Shown piece by piece: positions 36,200 to 45,274 of a DNA stretch of 64,000 nt. A model generated the notes under the pieces. That model ran no database searches. It was not told where the DNA came from and saw nothing but the letters and a program-made list of their open reading frames with translations. How positions within the stretch are numbered: position 1 is the first letter of the stretch; the number at the start of each line of letters is the position of its first letter. Source of the DNA: Shimia aestuarii. GTDB taxonomy: Bacteria > Pseudomonadota > Alphaproteobacteria > Rhodobacterales > Rhodobacteraceae. The position numbers and the translations under genes were made by a program. The stretch spans positions 1 through 64,000 of the forward strand of contig NZ_JAKVRD010000016.1 of assembly GCF_022814865.1 (NCBI RefSeq), given 5' to 3'.

Positions 36200-37819
36200 T
36201 CAGGCGGCGTATTCGGCCTTGATCATGTCGGCAGCTTTTTCCGCGATCATGATCGTGGGGGCATTGGTGTTGCCGCCAATCAGGGTCGGCATGACAGAGG
36301 CATCGACGACGCGAAGCCCTTCCATACCGTGCACCTTGAGTTTGGGGTCGACGACGGACATGTCATCCACGCCCATCTTGCAGGTGCCAATCGGGTGGTA
36401 GATCGTGTCGGCACGGGCGCGGATATGAGATTCCCACTCGGCGTCCGTCATGTTGTCGGTCACGCCGAAAAGCTCCTTGTGACGATACTTGGACATGGCC
36501 TGCGATTGCAGGATGTCACGGGTCATCTTGGCACCCTTGATCGTGGTCTCGAGGTCGCGCTCGTCGGAAAGGAACTTCGGGTCGATGCCCGGAGCGGCCA
36601 TGGGATCGGCGCTTTGCAGGAAGACCTCGCCGCGCGAATGCGGGCGCACGGCGCAGACATGGCAGCTAAAGCCATAGCCCATGTGCAGCTTGCGCGCGTG
36701 GTCATCGACGACCGAGATCACGAAGTGAAGCTGGATATCCGGGCGGTCGAGCGACGGGTCGGTCTTGAGGAAAGCGGCCCCTTCGGCGAAGGGTGTCGCG
36801 ATCATGCCGGTGCCATCCTTGCGCCATTTGAAGATATGCTTCGTCAGGCCGATCGTTCCCGCAAGGCCGATACCGAAGTTATCGGTATCCTTGGTCTTGT
36901 AGCCGAGGATGAAGTCGAGGTGATCCTGAAGGTTCTGGCCGACACCGGGCAGTTCGTGGACCATCTCGATGCCGTGCGGACGGATATCCTGCGCCCGACC
37001 GACGCCCGAAAGCTGAAGCAGTTGCGGCGAGTTGAAGGCACCGCCGGAGAGGATCACTTCCTTGCCCGCCATGGCACGATGGGTCTTCTTGCCGATACGG
37101 TATTCCACGCCGGTCGCACGTTTGCCTTCGAAAAGAACCTTGGTTGCGTGCGCCTTGGTGATGATCGTCAGGTTGGGGCGCGAACCCATCACCGGGAACA
37201 GGTAGGCCGCCGCGGCAGAGCAGCGCTCGCCGTTCTTTTCCTTGGAATGGAATTGGGTCACCTGATAGAGGCCAACACCTTCGTTGTCGCCGGTGTTAAA
37301 GTCACTGACCTCGCGATGTTGAAGCTCGGTCGCACCCTTGATGAAGGCGCGCGTGATGTCCCGAGGGCTTTTCTGGTTGGAGACCTGAAGCGGCCCGTCA
37401 TGGCCATGCACATCATCCGCGCCGGTTTCGTTGTTCTCGGATTTCTTGAAGTAGGGCAGACATTCGTCCCAAGACCAGCCGTCACAGCCCATTTCGGCCC
37501 AACCGTCATAATCGGACTTGTGACCGCGGACGTAGAGCATGGCGTTGATCGCTGACGAGCCACCGAGCGCCTTGCCGCGCGGCTGATAGCCTTTGCGACC
37601 GTTGAGGCCCGGCTGTGGCACGGTGTTGAAACACCAGTTTGAAATCTTGCCGTGCCCGGGCAACATCCCGACAACGCCAGCAGGCGCGCGGATCAAAAGG
37701 TGGTTTCCGCCACCGCCAGCTTCGAGCAGGCAAACTTTGGTGTTTGGGTCTTCTGACAAGCGCGACGCCAAGGTCGCGCCGGCGGATCCACCGCCAACAA
37801 TCACGAAATCGTAACTCAT
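36200..37819 (-). CDS. GMC family FAD alcohol dehydrogenase (choline/alkanol type)
   Basis: 539 residues from the ATG at 37819, chosen because GGGAGGAAAG precedes it and the Rossmann strand FVIVGGGSAGATLASRL follows at once. The GMC signatures GKALGGSSAIN and SGGAFNSPQLL are present, with the catalytic HPIGTCKMG and final GGNTNAPTIMIAEKAADMI. Family members oxidise choline or primary alcohols. With a CoA ligase rather than only an aldehyde dehydrogenase downstream, an alkanol or similar alcohol (as in AlkJ-AlkH-AlkK) is more likely than choline. Confidence 0.9.
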   Translation of the reverse strand: MSYDFVIVGGGSAGATLASRLSEDPNTKVCLLEAGGGGNHLLIRAPAGVVGMLPGHGKISNWCFNTVPQPGLNGRKGYQPRGKALGGSSAINAMLYVRGHKSDYDGWAEMGCDGWSWDECLPYFKKSENNETGADDVHGHDGPLQVSNQKSPRDITRAFIKGATELQHREVSDFNTGDNEGVGLYQVTQFHSKEKNGERCSAAAAYLFPVMGSRPNLTIITKAHATKVLFEGKRATGVEYRIGKKTHRAMAGKEVILSGGAFNSPQLLQLSGVGRAQDIRPHGIEMVHELPGVGQNLQDHLDFILGYKTKDTDNFGIGLAGTIGLTKHIFKWRKDGTGMIATPFAEGAAFLKTDPSLDRPDIQLHFVISVVDDHARKLHMGYGFSCHVCAVRPHSRGEVFLQSADPMAAPGIDPKFLSDERDLETTIKGAKMTRDILQSQAMSKYRHKELFGVTDNMTDAEWESHIRARADTIYHPIGTCKMGVDDMSVVDPKLKVHGMEGLRVVDASVMPTLIGGNTNAPTIMIAEKAADMIKAEYAA

Positions 37820-37912
37820 TCTTTCCTCCCTGTGTCCGCCCCTCTCCCTGAGGCGAAACGCTTGCGAATCCAGAGTGGAGTCAGGCAAGCAAAATCACTT
37901 AACAAAAAAATT

Positions 37913-37926
37913 TGGACAAAAGTCCA
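37913..37926. promoter_or_regulatory. inverted repeat upstream of the GMC operon, possible TetR operator
   Basis: TGGAC-AAAA-GTCCA in an AT-rich stretch, 94 bp upstream of the GMC start on the minus strand. A short dyad in the promoter of an operon that carries its own TetR gene is a reasonable operator candidate, but no motif of a known regulator is matched. Confidence 0.4.
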
Positions 37927-38000
37927 GAAAAAATGTTCAGATGACTTTTCAAGCCCCGCGCGAGCTACGGGCTCTGGCATTTTCATGCGGGTGGGATTTC

Positions 38001-41000
38001 TTAGCCCGCCTGCTCCAGCTCACGTTCAAGTGCCTTTTCAACGGCGCCACGCGGCTTGGTGAAGCGTGCGAACAAGTCATAAAGAGTTGGCGTAACGATC
38101 AGCATCAGGACGGCAGAAAGGGTCAGGCCGGCGATGATGACCGTGCCGATGGCATTGCGGCTTTCGGCGCCTGCGCCTTCTGCAAGGACGAGAGGCAAGG
38201 CGCCGAGGATCGTTGAAAGCACTGTCATCATGATCGGGCGCAGACGCAGGACGGCGGCTAGGATTGCGGCCTCGTGCACGGACTTGCCCTCGTCGCGTAG
38301 CTGGTTGGCGAACTCGACGATCAGGATGCCGTTCTTGGCCACGAGGCCGATCAATAGGATGATGCCGATCTGGCTATAGACGTTGAGTGATAATCCTCCG
38401 AGCGCCATCGCGTAGATTGCACCGGCGACACCGGCAGGCACACTGAGAAGGATAATCGCCGGGTGCACGAAGCTCTCGAACTGCGCGGCAAGAACCAGGA
38501 AGACAATCAACAGCGCCATCGCAAAGACGGCGGTCGCACCGGCTGTGGTGTCCTTGAAGGTTCGCGATTGCCCTTCATAGCCGAGCTTCCCCGTTGCTGG
38601 CACGATGTCATCGGCAAGCGCTTCGATCTCGCCCAGTACGGCACCGAGATCAGCACCGGGTGCGAGCGCGCCGGAAAGCTGGATAGAGGGCAGGCGGTCA
38701 AAGCGGCGCAAGGACGGGGCCGCTGCGTTCTCTTGCAAGGTGACAAGAGCGCCGAGCGGCACAAGCGTTTCGCCATCTCCGGAACGGATATAGATGTTGT
38801 CGATATCCGAGGGCGAACGGCGATCCTGCGCCTCGGCCTGAAGGATGACAGGGTATTCGCGTCCGCGACTGATAAAGGTCGTGGCCTGCCGAGATGCGAG
38901 CATGGATTGCATCGTGGAGGCAATGGTCTCGATGGAAATCCCAAGATCATCGGCGCGCTGCCGGTCGATGTTGATCTCAAGCTGTGGCAGGTTCTGTTCG
39001 TAGTTGATCTCTGGATTGACGAGACCTTCAATGGATTCCGCGCGGGCGAGAAGCGTGGTGGACCAGTCTTTGACGCTCTCGAAATCAGGGCCGCTGATCA
39101 CGATGCGGACCGGAGTCGAGTTGCCGCGCAGGCCGAGACCCGCAGGAGTAATCGGGAAACCGCGCGCGGCGGTGATTTGTGCCATCTTGGGAGCGATCTC
39201 GCGGGCGACCTCTGAGGCGGATTTCTCGCGCGCTTCCCACGGTGCCAGACGAAAGACGACAAAAGAGCGCCAGGCACGATTGCCCCAGCCGGTAAAGGTA
39301 AAGACGGTTTCGATCGTGCCTTCTTCGCGTAGCGGATCAAGCAGGGCCTCGACCTGTTGTGCGGCTCGGTCGGTATAGGCCGTGGTGCTGCCTTGCGGAG
39401 CGGTCAGGGGAATAAAGCCGACACCACGGTCCTCGCGCGGGGCGAGTTCACGCGGCAGGCTATCATAGAAGAAGAACGCGCCGCCGCTGATCGCTGTGCC
39501 AAGAACGATGACGACAAGGGGCATCCTCAGGCAGTATCGCAGGAGCGCGGCATAGGCACGTTGCACCGGGCTTTCGGGGTGTGCTGTGGTTGCAAGGGGC
39601 GCGCCGTCGCTTTGTTTTCTTGCCCGCAAGATCTTGGAGGCAAGTGCCGGGCAGGCCGTCAGGGCAACGAAAGTTGAGATGGCCACCGTGCCCGCCATCA
39701 CCCAACCGAACTCGATAAAAAGGCGCCCGACCTGACCCGGCATGAAGGAGAGCGGCACGAAGACCGCAATCAACGTGACCGAGGTCGCCAACACTGCAAA
39801 GGTGACCTGTCGCGCGCCCTTGAGCGCAGCAACAAGCGGCGTCTCGCCGTTCTCGATCCGGCGTTGGATGTTCTCGAGTACGACGATGGCGTCGTCCACT
39901 ACGAGGCCGATGGCGAGGAGCAGTGCAAGCAGTGTCAGGGTGTTGAGAGAGAACCCCCAAGCCCCAATCAGGACAAACGCACCAATGAGAGAAACGGGAA
40001 TGGTGATCGCGGGAATGAGCGTGGCCCGGAACGAACGCAGGAAAAGGAGGATCACGAGAACGACGAGGCCGAGCGAGATCATCAAGGCATTGACCACTTC
40101 GCGGATCGAAGCGCCGACGAAAAGCGCATCATCGGAGCCGATCTGAATCTTCATACCTTCGGGAAGGGTGGGGTTGATGCGGTCGACTTCGGCGCGCACG
40201 GCGTTGGAAATCTGCAGTGTGTTGGACTGGCTTTGGCGTTGAACGGCGATGCCAACCGCATCTCGACCGTCACTGCGCGCGATGGTGGTGTCCTCGGCGA
40301 CACCGGGCTCTACTCTGGCAACATCGCCAAGGCGCACAGGGTATCCTGCGACCCGGTCGAGTACGACATCCCGGAAATCATCGACGCTCTGAAGGCGGCT
40401 GTTGAGCCGCACGGTCAGTTGCCGGTTGCGAGAGGTGACCTCTCCGGCTGGTAGCTCGACGTTGTTGCGTTTGAGGGCGTTCTCGACATCCGCCACCGTC
40501 AGTTTGCGCGCGGCCAGCGCGCGGCGGTCGAGCCATATCCGCACGGCAAAAGATCGTTCGCCGTAAATGCGTAAGCTGGCGACACCGTCAAGTGTGGCTA
40601 GGCGATCGGATATGAAGCGATCCACATAGTCGGTGATTTCGGCGGTTGTCATTCGGTCGGACACCACCGCAAGACGCATCACCGGGTCGGCGTCGGCGTC
40701 GCTCTTCTCGACTTCGGGTTGATCGGCCTCCTGCGGGAGGTTGTCTCGGATGCGCCCCACGGCGTCGCGCACGTCATTGGCGGCGACATCCACATCGCGC
40801 CCGGCCTCGAACTCTATGGTGACCCGAGAACGGCCCTGTCGGCTTTCTGAACTGATCGACCGGATGCCCGAGATGGAGGCAACTGCCCCTTCGATTGTTT
40901 CGGTGATGTCGGTGTCGATGACTTCTGGCGCGGCGCCGCGATAGGTCGTCGTGACGGTCACAACGGCGTTGTCGACATCTGGCAATTCCCGCACAGGGAT

Positions 41001-41093
41001 GTCGCGCAGCGCAATGATGCCGAACACAATGAGCAACAAATTTGCGACCGCGGCGAGAACCGGTCGGCGCACCGATATGTCGGAGAGAGTCAC
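38001..41093 (-). CDS. RND efflux pump, inner-membrane transporter
   Basis: 1030 residues, AcrB/MexF-like HAE1 type, with 12 membrane segments and two large periplasmic loops. First segment VLAAVANLLLIVFGIIALRD; proton-relay Asp pair in LAIGLVVDDAIVVLENI; porter repeat after about residue 540. It exports lipophilic compounds together with the adaptor at 41090-42193 (4-bp ATGA overlap) and an outer-membrane TolC protein not encoded here. Substrate unknown. Confidence 0.94.
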   Translation of the reverse strand: MTLSDISVRRPVLAAVANLLLIVFGIIALRDIPVRELPDVDNAVVTVTTTYRGAAPEVIDTDITETIEGAVASISGIRSISSESRQGRSRVTIEFEAGRDVDVAANDVRDAVGRIRDNLPQEADQPEVEKSDADADPVMRLAVVSDRMTTAEITDYVDRFISDRLATLDGVASLRIYGERSFAVRIWLDRRALAARKLTVADVENALKRNNVELPAGEVTSRNRQLTVRLNSRLQSVDDFRDVVLDRVAGYPVRLGDVARVEPGVAEDTTIARSDGRDAVGIAVQRQSQSNTLQISNAVRAEVDRINPTLPEGMKIQIGSDDALFVGASIREVVNALMISLGLVVLVILLFLRSFRATLIPAITIPVSLIGAFVLIGAWGFSLNTLTLLALLLAIGLVVDDAIVVLENIQRRIENGETPLVAALKGARQVTFAVLATSVTLIAVFVPLSFMPGQVGRLFIEFGWVMAGTVAISTFVALTACPALASKILRARKQSDGAPLATTAHPESPVQRAYAALLRYCLRMPLVVIVLGTAISGGAFFFYDSLPRELAPREDRGVGFIPLTAPQGSTTAYTDRAAQQVEALLDPLREEGTIETVFTFTGWGNRAWRSFVVFRLAPWEAREKSASEVAREIAPKMAQITAARGFPITPAGLGLRGNSTPVRIVISGPDFESVKDWSTTLLARAESIEGLVNPEINYEQNLPQLEINIDRQRADDLGISIETIASTMQSMLASRQATTFISRGREYPVILQAEAQDRRSPSDIDNIYIRSGDGETLVPLGALVTLQENAAAPSLRRFDRLPSIQLSGALAPGADLGAVLGEIEALADDIVPATGKLGYEGQSRTFKDTTAGATAVFAMALLIVFLVLAAQFESFVHPAIILLSVPAGVAGAIYAMALGGLSLNVYSQIGIILLIGLVAKNGILIVEFANQLRDEGKSVHEAAILAAVLRLRPIMMTVLSTILGALPLVLAEGAGAESRNAIGTVIIAGLTLSAVLMLIVTPTLYDLFARFTKPRGAVEKALERELEQAG

Positions 41094-42193
41094 GACTCGC
41101 CCTCCGCCCCATCCGGGGTCTGCCCTTCTGCACCGACCTCCCTGACAGGGGATCCATCACGTACTCGGTGCAGCCCTTTGACGACCACCCTGTCGCCTGC
41201 CTCCAATCCGCTGAGGATCGCGACAAGCCCATTGCGGCGTTGGCCCGCTTTCACAGTGGTGCGTTTTGCGATGCCATCATGAACCGCAAAGACATAGGTC
41301 TCGGCGGCCTGAAACAAGATGGCTTCTTCAGGGACAACAAGGTGATCTGTCCGCAAGAGTGTGAGTTCAAGCGACATGAACATGCCGGAGGGCAAGGTGC
41401 CGCTTGGGTTCGGGATGACGGCGCGGGCGCGGAACGAACGGCTCTGGGGGTCAATACGGCTATCTACCGCGTCGATGGCCCCGTCAAACCGCTGTCCGGG
41501 AAATGCGGCGCTCGTGGCGACGATGGTTTGCCCTCTCGAGACGCGGGCGAAAAGGGTCTCGGGAAGCGCGAACTCAACCTCGACATGAGAAAGGTCGTCG
41601 AGCCGCGCGATGAAGGTTCCGGCATTCACGCGCGCGCCTTCATCGACTTCTGCAAGGCCGATGGTCCCGTCAAAAGGCGCGCGCAGGCTCCGTTGGGCAA
41701 GGCGTTGCTCAGCGCGATCAAACTCGGCATGGGCTTCGGCTTGACGGGCCGTGGCATCCTCGAGCGTGGCTTCGGCCACAGCACTTGCGCCGCGTAGCTG
41801 TGTCATACGTTCAAGCATCCTATCACGCTCGGTGACTTGGGCGCGGGCCTCGGCAAGGTCGGCGCGTGCAATCGTATCATCAAGGCGGACAAGGACGGCG
41901 CCAGCCTTTACCTTTTGGCCAGAGGAGAACGTGATTTCTTCAATTCGACCGCTCGCCTCGGGCACGATATCGACGGATTGCCGCGCACGTGTGGTTCCGA
42001 CGGCCTCGACCGCATCGGATAGTGTTTCGAGACGCACTTCGGCGAGTTCAACAGGTGCGGCGCCCGACCGGCGCGGCGCGGTTTGTGCCTCGGAAGCGGT
42101 GTCGGCGGCGATAAAGCGCTGGTAACCTTCGTAGCCGCCATAGCCAAGCGCCGCACACACGGCCAAGATCAGAACCTGTTTCCAGATAGACAT
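41090..42193 (-). CDS. RND efflux periplasmic adaptor (membrane fusion protein)
   Basis: 367 residues from the ATG at 42193; a GTG 12 bp earlier is possible. N-terminal membrane anchor (VLILAVCAALGYGGYEGY), lipoyl halves around VDIVPEASGRIEEI and RSLRAPFDGTIGLAEVDEGA, a short coiled coil between them, then beta-barrel. First gene of the two-gene pump operon. Confidence 0.92.
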   Translation of the reverse strand: MSIWKQVLILAVCAALGYGGYEGYQRFIAADTASEAQTAPRRSGAAPVELAEVRLETLSDAVEAVGTTRARQSVDIVPEASGRIEEITFSSGQKVKAGAVLVRLDDTIARADLAEARAQVTERDRMLERMTQLRGASAVAEATLEDATARQAEAHAEFDRAEQRLAQRSLRAPFDGTIGLAEVDEGARVNAGTFIARLDDLSHVEVEFALPETLFARVSRGQTIVATSAAFPGQRFDGAIDAVDSRIDPQSRSFRARAVIPNPSGTLPSGMFMSLELTLLRTDHLVVPEEAILFQAAETYVFAVHDGIAKRTTVKAGQRRNGLVAILSGLEAGDRVVVKGLHRVRDGSPVREVGAEGQTPDGAEGES

Positions 42194-42322
42194 AAGAGTC
42201 GACACCCGTTTTGACGTTCCAGCGATCAGCAGAACCAGTCATTGAGGGTAGAGGAACGGGCCGGATAAGCAATCTTAACCTTGCGGGTCGGACCGCAGCG
42301 ACCACCCCGCTCTTTACGCCGC

Positions 42323-43030
42323 TCAAGCGTTGGTCACATGTGTTCGCAAGCTTTGGGCAATCAAGGCCGGTGTCTGTGGCCATTCGATGAAGGGCGGCAA
42401 AAGTGGACCGCTGAACGCGGCAGATGCGAGAGCATCGGGGACATCCTCGATGTAGTGCCCGGCACGAAGTGCAAAGAACGGCAGGCAAATCGCCTGACCA
42501 AGGTCTTGCGCGGCATCGCCGAGGAAAGGCTCCTGCTCCACAAATCCGGGGTGCGCGGAGCTGAACCCGAGCGCCGATTCAAGCCGTGATGTGAGGGCTT
42601 TTGTGGTTTCGGCATTCTTTTCGGAGACAGCGCTCCCATGTGCAGCGACAAGAAGCGCCGTGTCCTTGGCGTGCCACTCATTTGCGGCAAGGCACTCTGT
42701 GAGCGCAGCCATGATGGTATCGGTCAAGGCCGGCTCATGGCCGAAGGGGGGTAGAACGCTGAGCCCCAGCGCCTCGGCTTTCTTGCCGATGACGCGTCCG
42801 ACGAAATAACCATCGGCCATGAAGAACGGATAGAGCAGCGGTGCACCAAGCTTCTCCACCGCAGCTTCAAAGCGGCCCGGTGCAGCGAGCGTTGCGCTTG
42901 ACACCTGAATGTCAGGCAGAAGCGCATCGACCTTTGCAGCAAGAGCAGCAAGTGCGTCTTCCTGCACTTCTGGATCAGAGGGGCTTCCATGGGCAACGAT
43001 GAGAACAGAGGGGGTATGGGTTTGTTGCAT
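42323..43030 (-). CDS. CbiX/SirB-like sirohydrochlorin chelatase
   Basis: 235 residues with two chelatase-like halves, each marked by a His-Gly turn: VLIVAHGSPSDPE near residue 14 and LLVAAHGSAVS near 130. The family inserts Co2+ or Fe2+ into sirohydrochlorin (cobalamin or siroheme pathway). No other cobalamin or siroheme gene is close, so the pathway assignment is uncertain. It is divergent from the ProC-like gene. Confidence 0.82.
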   Translation of the reverse strand: MQQTHTPSVLIVAHGSPSDPEVQEDALAALAAKVDALLPDIQVSSATLAAPGRFEAAVEKLGAPLLYPFFMADGYFVGRVIGKKAEALGLSVLPPFGHEPALTDTIMAALTECLAANEWHAKDTALLVAAHGSAVSEKNAETTKALTSRLESALGFSSAHPGFVEQEPFLGDAAQDLGQAICLPFFALRAGHYIEDVPDALASAAFSGPLLPPFIEWPQTPALIAQSLRTHVTNA

Positions 43031-43123
43031 TTGAGGGCCTTTGGTGCGGCTGATGCGGTTTGTTGTATCCTAGAGGCTCTGTCCTGAAAGCTGAATGGTG
43101 CGTTTACAGCGGAGGGCGCAAAA

Positions 43124-43145
43124 TCCGTCTATAGTCCGTCTATAG
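43124..43145. repeat. tandem 11-bp repeat in the cbiX-like / proC-like divergent region
   Basis: TCCGTCTATAG occurs twice in direct succession (43124-43134 and 43135-43145) within the 223-bp divergent region. The 11-bp period is one helical turn, so two regulator subunits could bind the same face; or one copy could be part of a -10 region. No known regulator recognised. Confidence 0.6.
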
Positions 43146-43253
43146 GATGGCATTGTCCCGCGTCCTCACAAGGACTTGATTGATGGCTGCAAGCAGGACA
43201 TCTTCTTTTCTCTGGCGGAAATGACGAAAGCAAAGCTTTGCGCGGGGTGTCAA

Positions 43254-43979
43254 ATGCGGATCGGATTTCTCGGAACTGGCACAATCGCAAGCGCGGTTGT
43301 CGAGGGAATCGCTGGCGACGGGCATGTGATCATCGTGTCTCGGCGCAGTGAGGCCAGATCAAGCGCTTTGGCGGAGGCTTATTCTTCGGTGCACGTCGGT
43401 GAGAACCAAGAGGTCTTGGATCAGAGCGACGTGGTGTTCCTTGGCCTCATGGCGGAAACCGCAGCGGAGACGCTAGCACCGCTGACGTTCCGCGAGAATC
43501 AGGCTGTGATCTCTTTCATGGCGGGCGCGACATTGGAGGCGGTTGGGGAAATGGTGCGCCCGGCGCGGGCGGCGGCAGGGATGATGCCCTTCCCCGGGAT
43601 CGCGCAAGGCGGCTCACCGATCATGATGCAGGGCGATGCGGGCCTCGTTAAAACGATCTTCGGGGCGCGGAATAAGGTTTTCGCTCTTGGGGATGACAGC
43701 GAGTTACAGGCCTATCTCGCAGCGCAGGCCGTGTTGTCGCCGGTGGCGGCGATGGTCGGCGAAGCGGCGGCTTGGCTTGGGGCGCGCGTGGAGGATCTGG
43801 GTCAGGGTGAGGCCTTCCTGCGGTTGCTCGTTGCGTCGAGCCTTGCCGAGACCGGCTGCGCCGATCTCGTGGCGGCGCTCAATACGCCCGGCGGATATAA
43901 TCAGCGGTTGCGGGTGCATATGGAAGAGGCGGGGATAGGCGCGGCCCTGACAACAGGTCTCGACGCCTTGGAGGGCTGA
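43254..43979 (+). CDS. pyrroline-5-carboxylate reductase-like NAD(P)-binding protein
   Basis: 241 residues from the ATG at 43254, where the Rossmann strand MRIGFLGTGTIASAVVEGI begins; earlier in-frame starts would add an untypical tail. ProC fold: later G-x-x-PFPGIAQGGSP and the helical dimerisation domain from about 145. It lacks the best-conserved C-terminal ProC segments and is shorter than typical ProC (about 270), so it may reduce another imine. Ends 8 bp from convergent ectR. Confidence 0.75.
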   Translation: MRIGFLGTGTIASAVVEGIAGDGHVIIVSRRSEARSSALAEAYSSVHVGENQEVLDQSDVVFLGLMAETAAETLAPLTFRENQAVISFMAGATLEAVGEMVRPARAAAGMMPFPGIAQGGSPIMMQGDAGLVKTIFGARNKVFALGDDSELQAYLAAQAVLSPVAAMVGEAAAWLGARVEDLGQGEAFLRLLVASSLAETGCADLVAALNTPGGYNQRLRVHMEEAGIGAALTTGLDALEG

Positions 43980-43987
43980 GACGCGCG

Positions 43988-44464
43988 TCAATGCGTAGAG
44001 CGGATTTCCCCGGTGTCGAGAACGGGCGCCACATCAAGATCTTCTGCGTCGAGCATAGAGGCGACACGTTCCAGAGCCGCAATGAGCGCCGCTTGTTCCC
44101 AATCTTCCATCGCGTCGAACTTGCGCACGAATCGTTGTTGTAGTGGATCGGGCGCGTCCGCGATGGCCTGACGCCCTTTTTCTGTGGCGACGATGTTGGT
44201 TTGGCGGCGGTCGGTCTCTGAACGCTGACGCTCGACCATATCTTGCCGCACCAGCTTGTCGACGAGCGAAGTCACCGTAGCCTGCGAAATGCGCATTTGT
44301 TGCGCGATCTTGGTGGCGGTGCATTGGCCATTCTCGGCCACGATCTGCAGCACTCGGAACTGCGCGCCAGTCAGGCCAACCGACTGTGCCAGCTCACGTG
44401 AGAACATCTCTGTCGCCCGAAGAATACGGCGAATGGCAATAAGGCTTGTATCAACGCGATCCAT
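43988..44464 (-). CDS. ectR: MarR family regulator of ectoine genes (EctR-like)
   Basis: 158 residues. Winged helix: LTGAQFRVLQIVAENGQCTA, recognition helix QATVTSLVDKLV, wing RQRSETDRRQTNIV. In halophilic methylotrophs and many marine bacteria a MarR protein divergent to ectABC (EctR1) represses ectoine synthesis at low salinity. The divergent position before ectA supports that here; the symbol rests on family plus context. Confidence 0.85.
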   Translation of the reverse strand: MDRVDTSLIAIRRILRATEMFSRELAQSVGLTGAQFRVLQIVAENGQCTATKIAQQMRISQATVTSLVDKLVRQDMVERQRSETDRRQTNIVATEKGRQAIADAPDPLQQRFVRKFDAMEDWEQAALIAALERVASMLDAEDLDVAPVLDTGEIRSTH

Positions 44465-44580
44465 GCTTTCACGTTCTCAGGTTTCGCTGGTGAAGGCAAG
44501 AACAGGCGTTCTGTTTACACTTTGATAAGCAAAGCAATTGAATTCGGCCGAAACCCCTAGTTTGCAACGCTCATAGCGCG

Positions 44581-44624
44581 TTTATCGCTCAAAAAGGGCT
44601 GATTTATCGCTCAAAAAGGGCTGA
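44581..44624. repeat. exact 22-bp tandem duplication in the ectA promoter
   Basis: The 22-bp unit starting TTTATCGCTC and ending AAAAAGGGCTGA is present twice without a mismatch, at 44581-44602 and 44603-44624, just upstream of the ectA -35 region. The unit equals about two helical turns. The CTCAAAA inside copy 2 also forms an inverted repeat with TTTTGAG at 44634-44640. Likely regulator-binding sites. Confidence 0.9.
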
Positions 44625-44628
44625 AAGG

Positions 44629-44655
44629 TTGACTTTTGAGGGGCTGCAATATACT
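44629..44655 (+). promoter_or_regulatory. candidate ectA promoter
   Basis: TTGACT at 44629-44634 and TATACT at 44650-44655, spaced 15 bp (short of the 17 optimum). The -35 lies between the arms of the CTCAAAA/TTTTGAG inverted repeat, so a bound regulator would block polymerase. ectA begins 36 bp after the -10. Confidence 0.5.
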
Positions 44656-44691
44656 TAGCCTATCAAAGCAAATCTGGAGGCCTCGAAAGAG

Positions 44692-45222
44692 ATGCAGAAT
44701 ACATTGGAGTTTTTTCGCAAGTCCGTGCCGGTGCTTCGCAAGCCTGAAGCAGAGGATGGTGCAGATATTTGGGCTCTCGTGCGCGCGTGCAAACCGCTCG
44801 ACGAGAATTCCATGTATTGCAACCTGATCCAGTGCGATCACTTCCGCGATACCTGTATCCTGGCCGAGCTTGATGGCGAGGTTGTGGGCTGGATCTCTGC
44901 CTATATTCCCCCTGCCGACCCAGAGACGCTCTTTATTTGGCAGGTGGCCGTGTCCGAGAAGGCGCGTGGCATGGGCCTTGGCACGCAGATGCTCGACGGG
45001 CTTCTGCACCGCGATGCCTGCCGGAAGATCACGCAGCTTCAGACCACGATCACCGGGGACAACTCGGCGTCTTGGGGGCTGTTCCGCAAATTTGCCGATA
45101 AGCACGGGGGCGATCTCGATGCGGAGCCCCACTTCACCAAAAAGGACCACTTCCGAGGCAAGCATGACACCGAGAACATGGTGACGATCGACCTCGAGGA
45201 GCGGATGCGCAAAGCGGCCTGA
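44692..45222 (+). CDS. ectA: L-2,4-diaminobutyrate acetyltransferase
   Basis: 176 residues, GNAT fold. It acetylates diaminobutyrate at N4, the second step of ectoine synthesis. Signatures: PLDENSMYCNLIQCDHF (substrate), VAVSEKARGMGLGTQML (acetyl-CoA loop), TTITGDNSASWGLFRKFA. GGAGG lies 11 bp before the ATG. First gene of ectA-ectB-ectC-ask. Confidence 0.97.
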   Translation: MQNTLEFFRKSVPVLRKPEAEDGADIWALVRACKPLDENSMYCNLIQCDHFRDTCILAELDGEVVGWISAYIPPADPETLFIWQVAVSEKARGMGLGTQMLDGLLHRDACRKITQLQTTITGDNSASWGLFRKFADKHGGDLDAEPHFTKKDHFRGKHDTENMVTIDLEERMRKAA

Positions 45223-45274
45223 GCCGATGCTGCGCCCGCCCGTCCTGAACTCAACAATCCCAAAAGGATCCAAC

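Noticed and set aside
36011-37555. 514-codon plus-strand frame opposite the GMC oxidoreductase
   Set aside because: Antisense shadow; GMC signatures are on the minus strand.
36200-37819. BetA choline dehydrogenase with betB and betI
   Set aside because: The TetR and dehydrogenase neighbours resemble a bet locus, but the CoA ligase and atypical aldehyde dehydrogenase do not fit glycine betaine synthesis.
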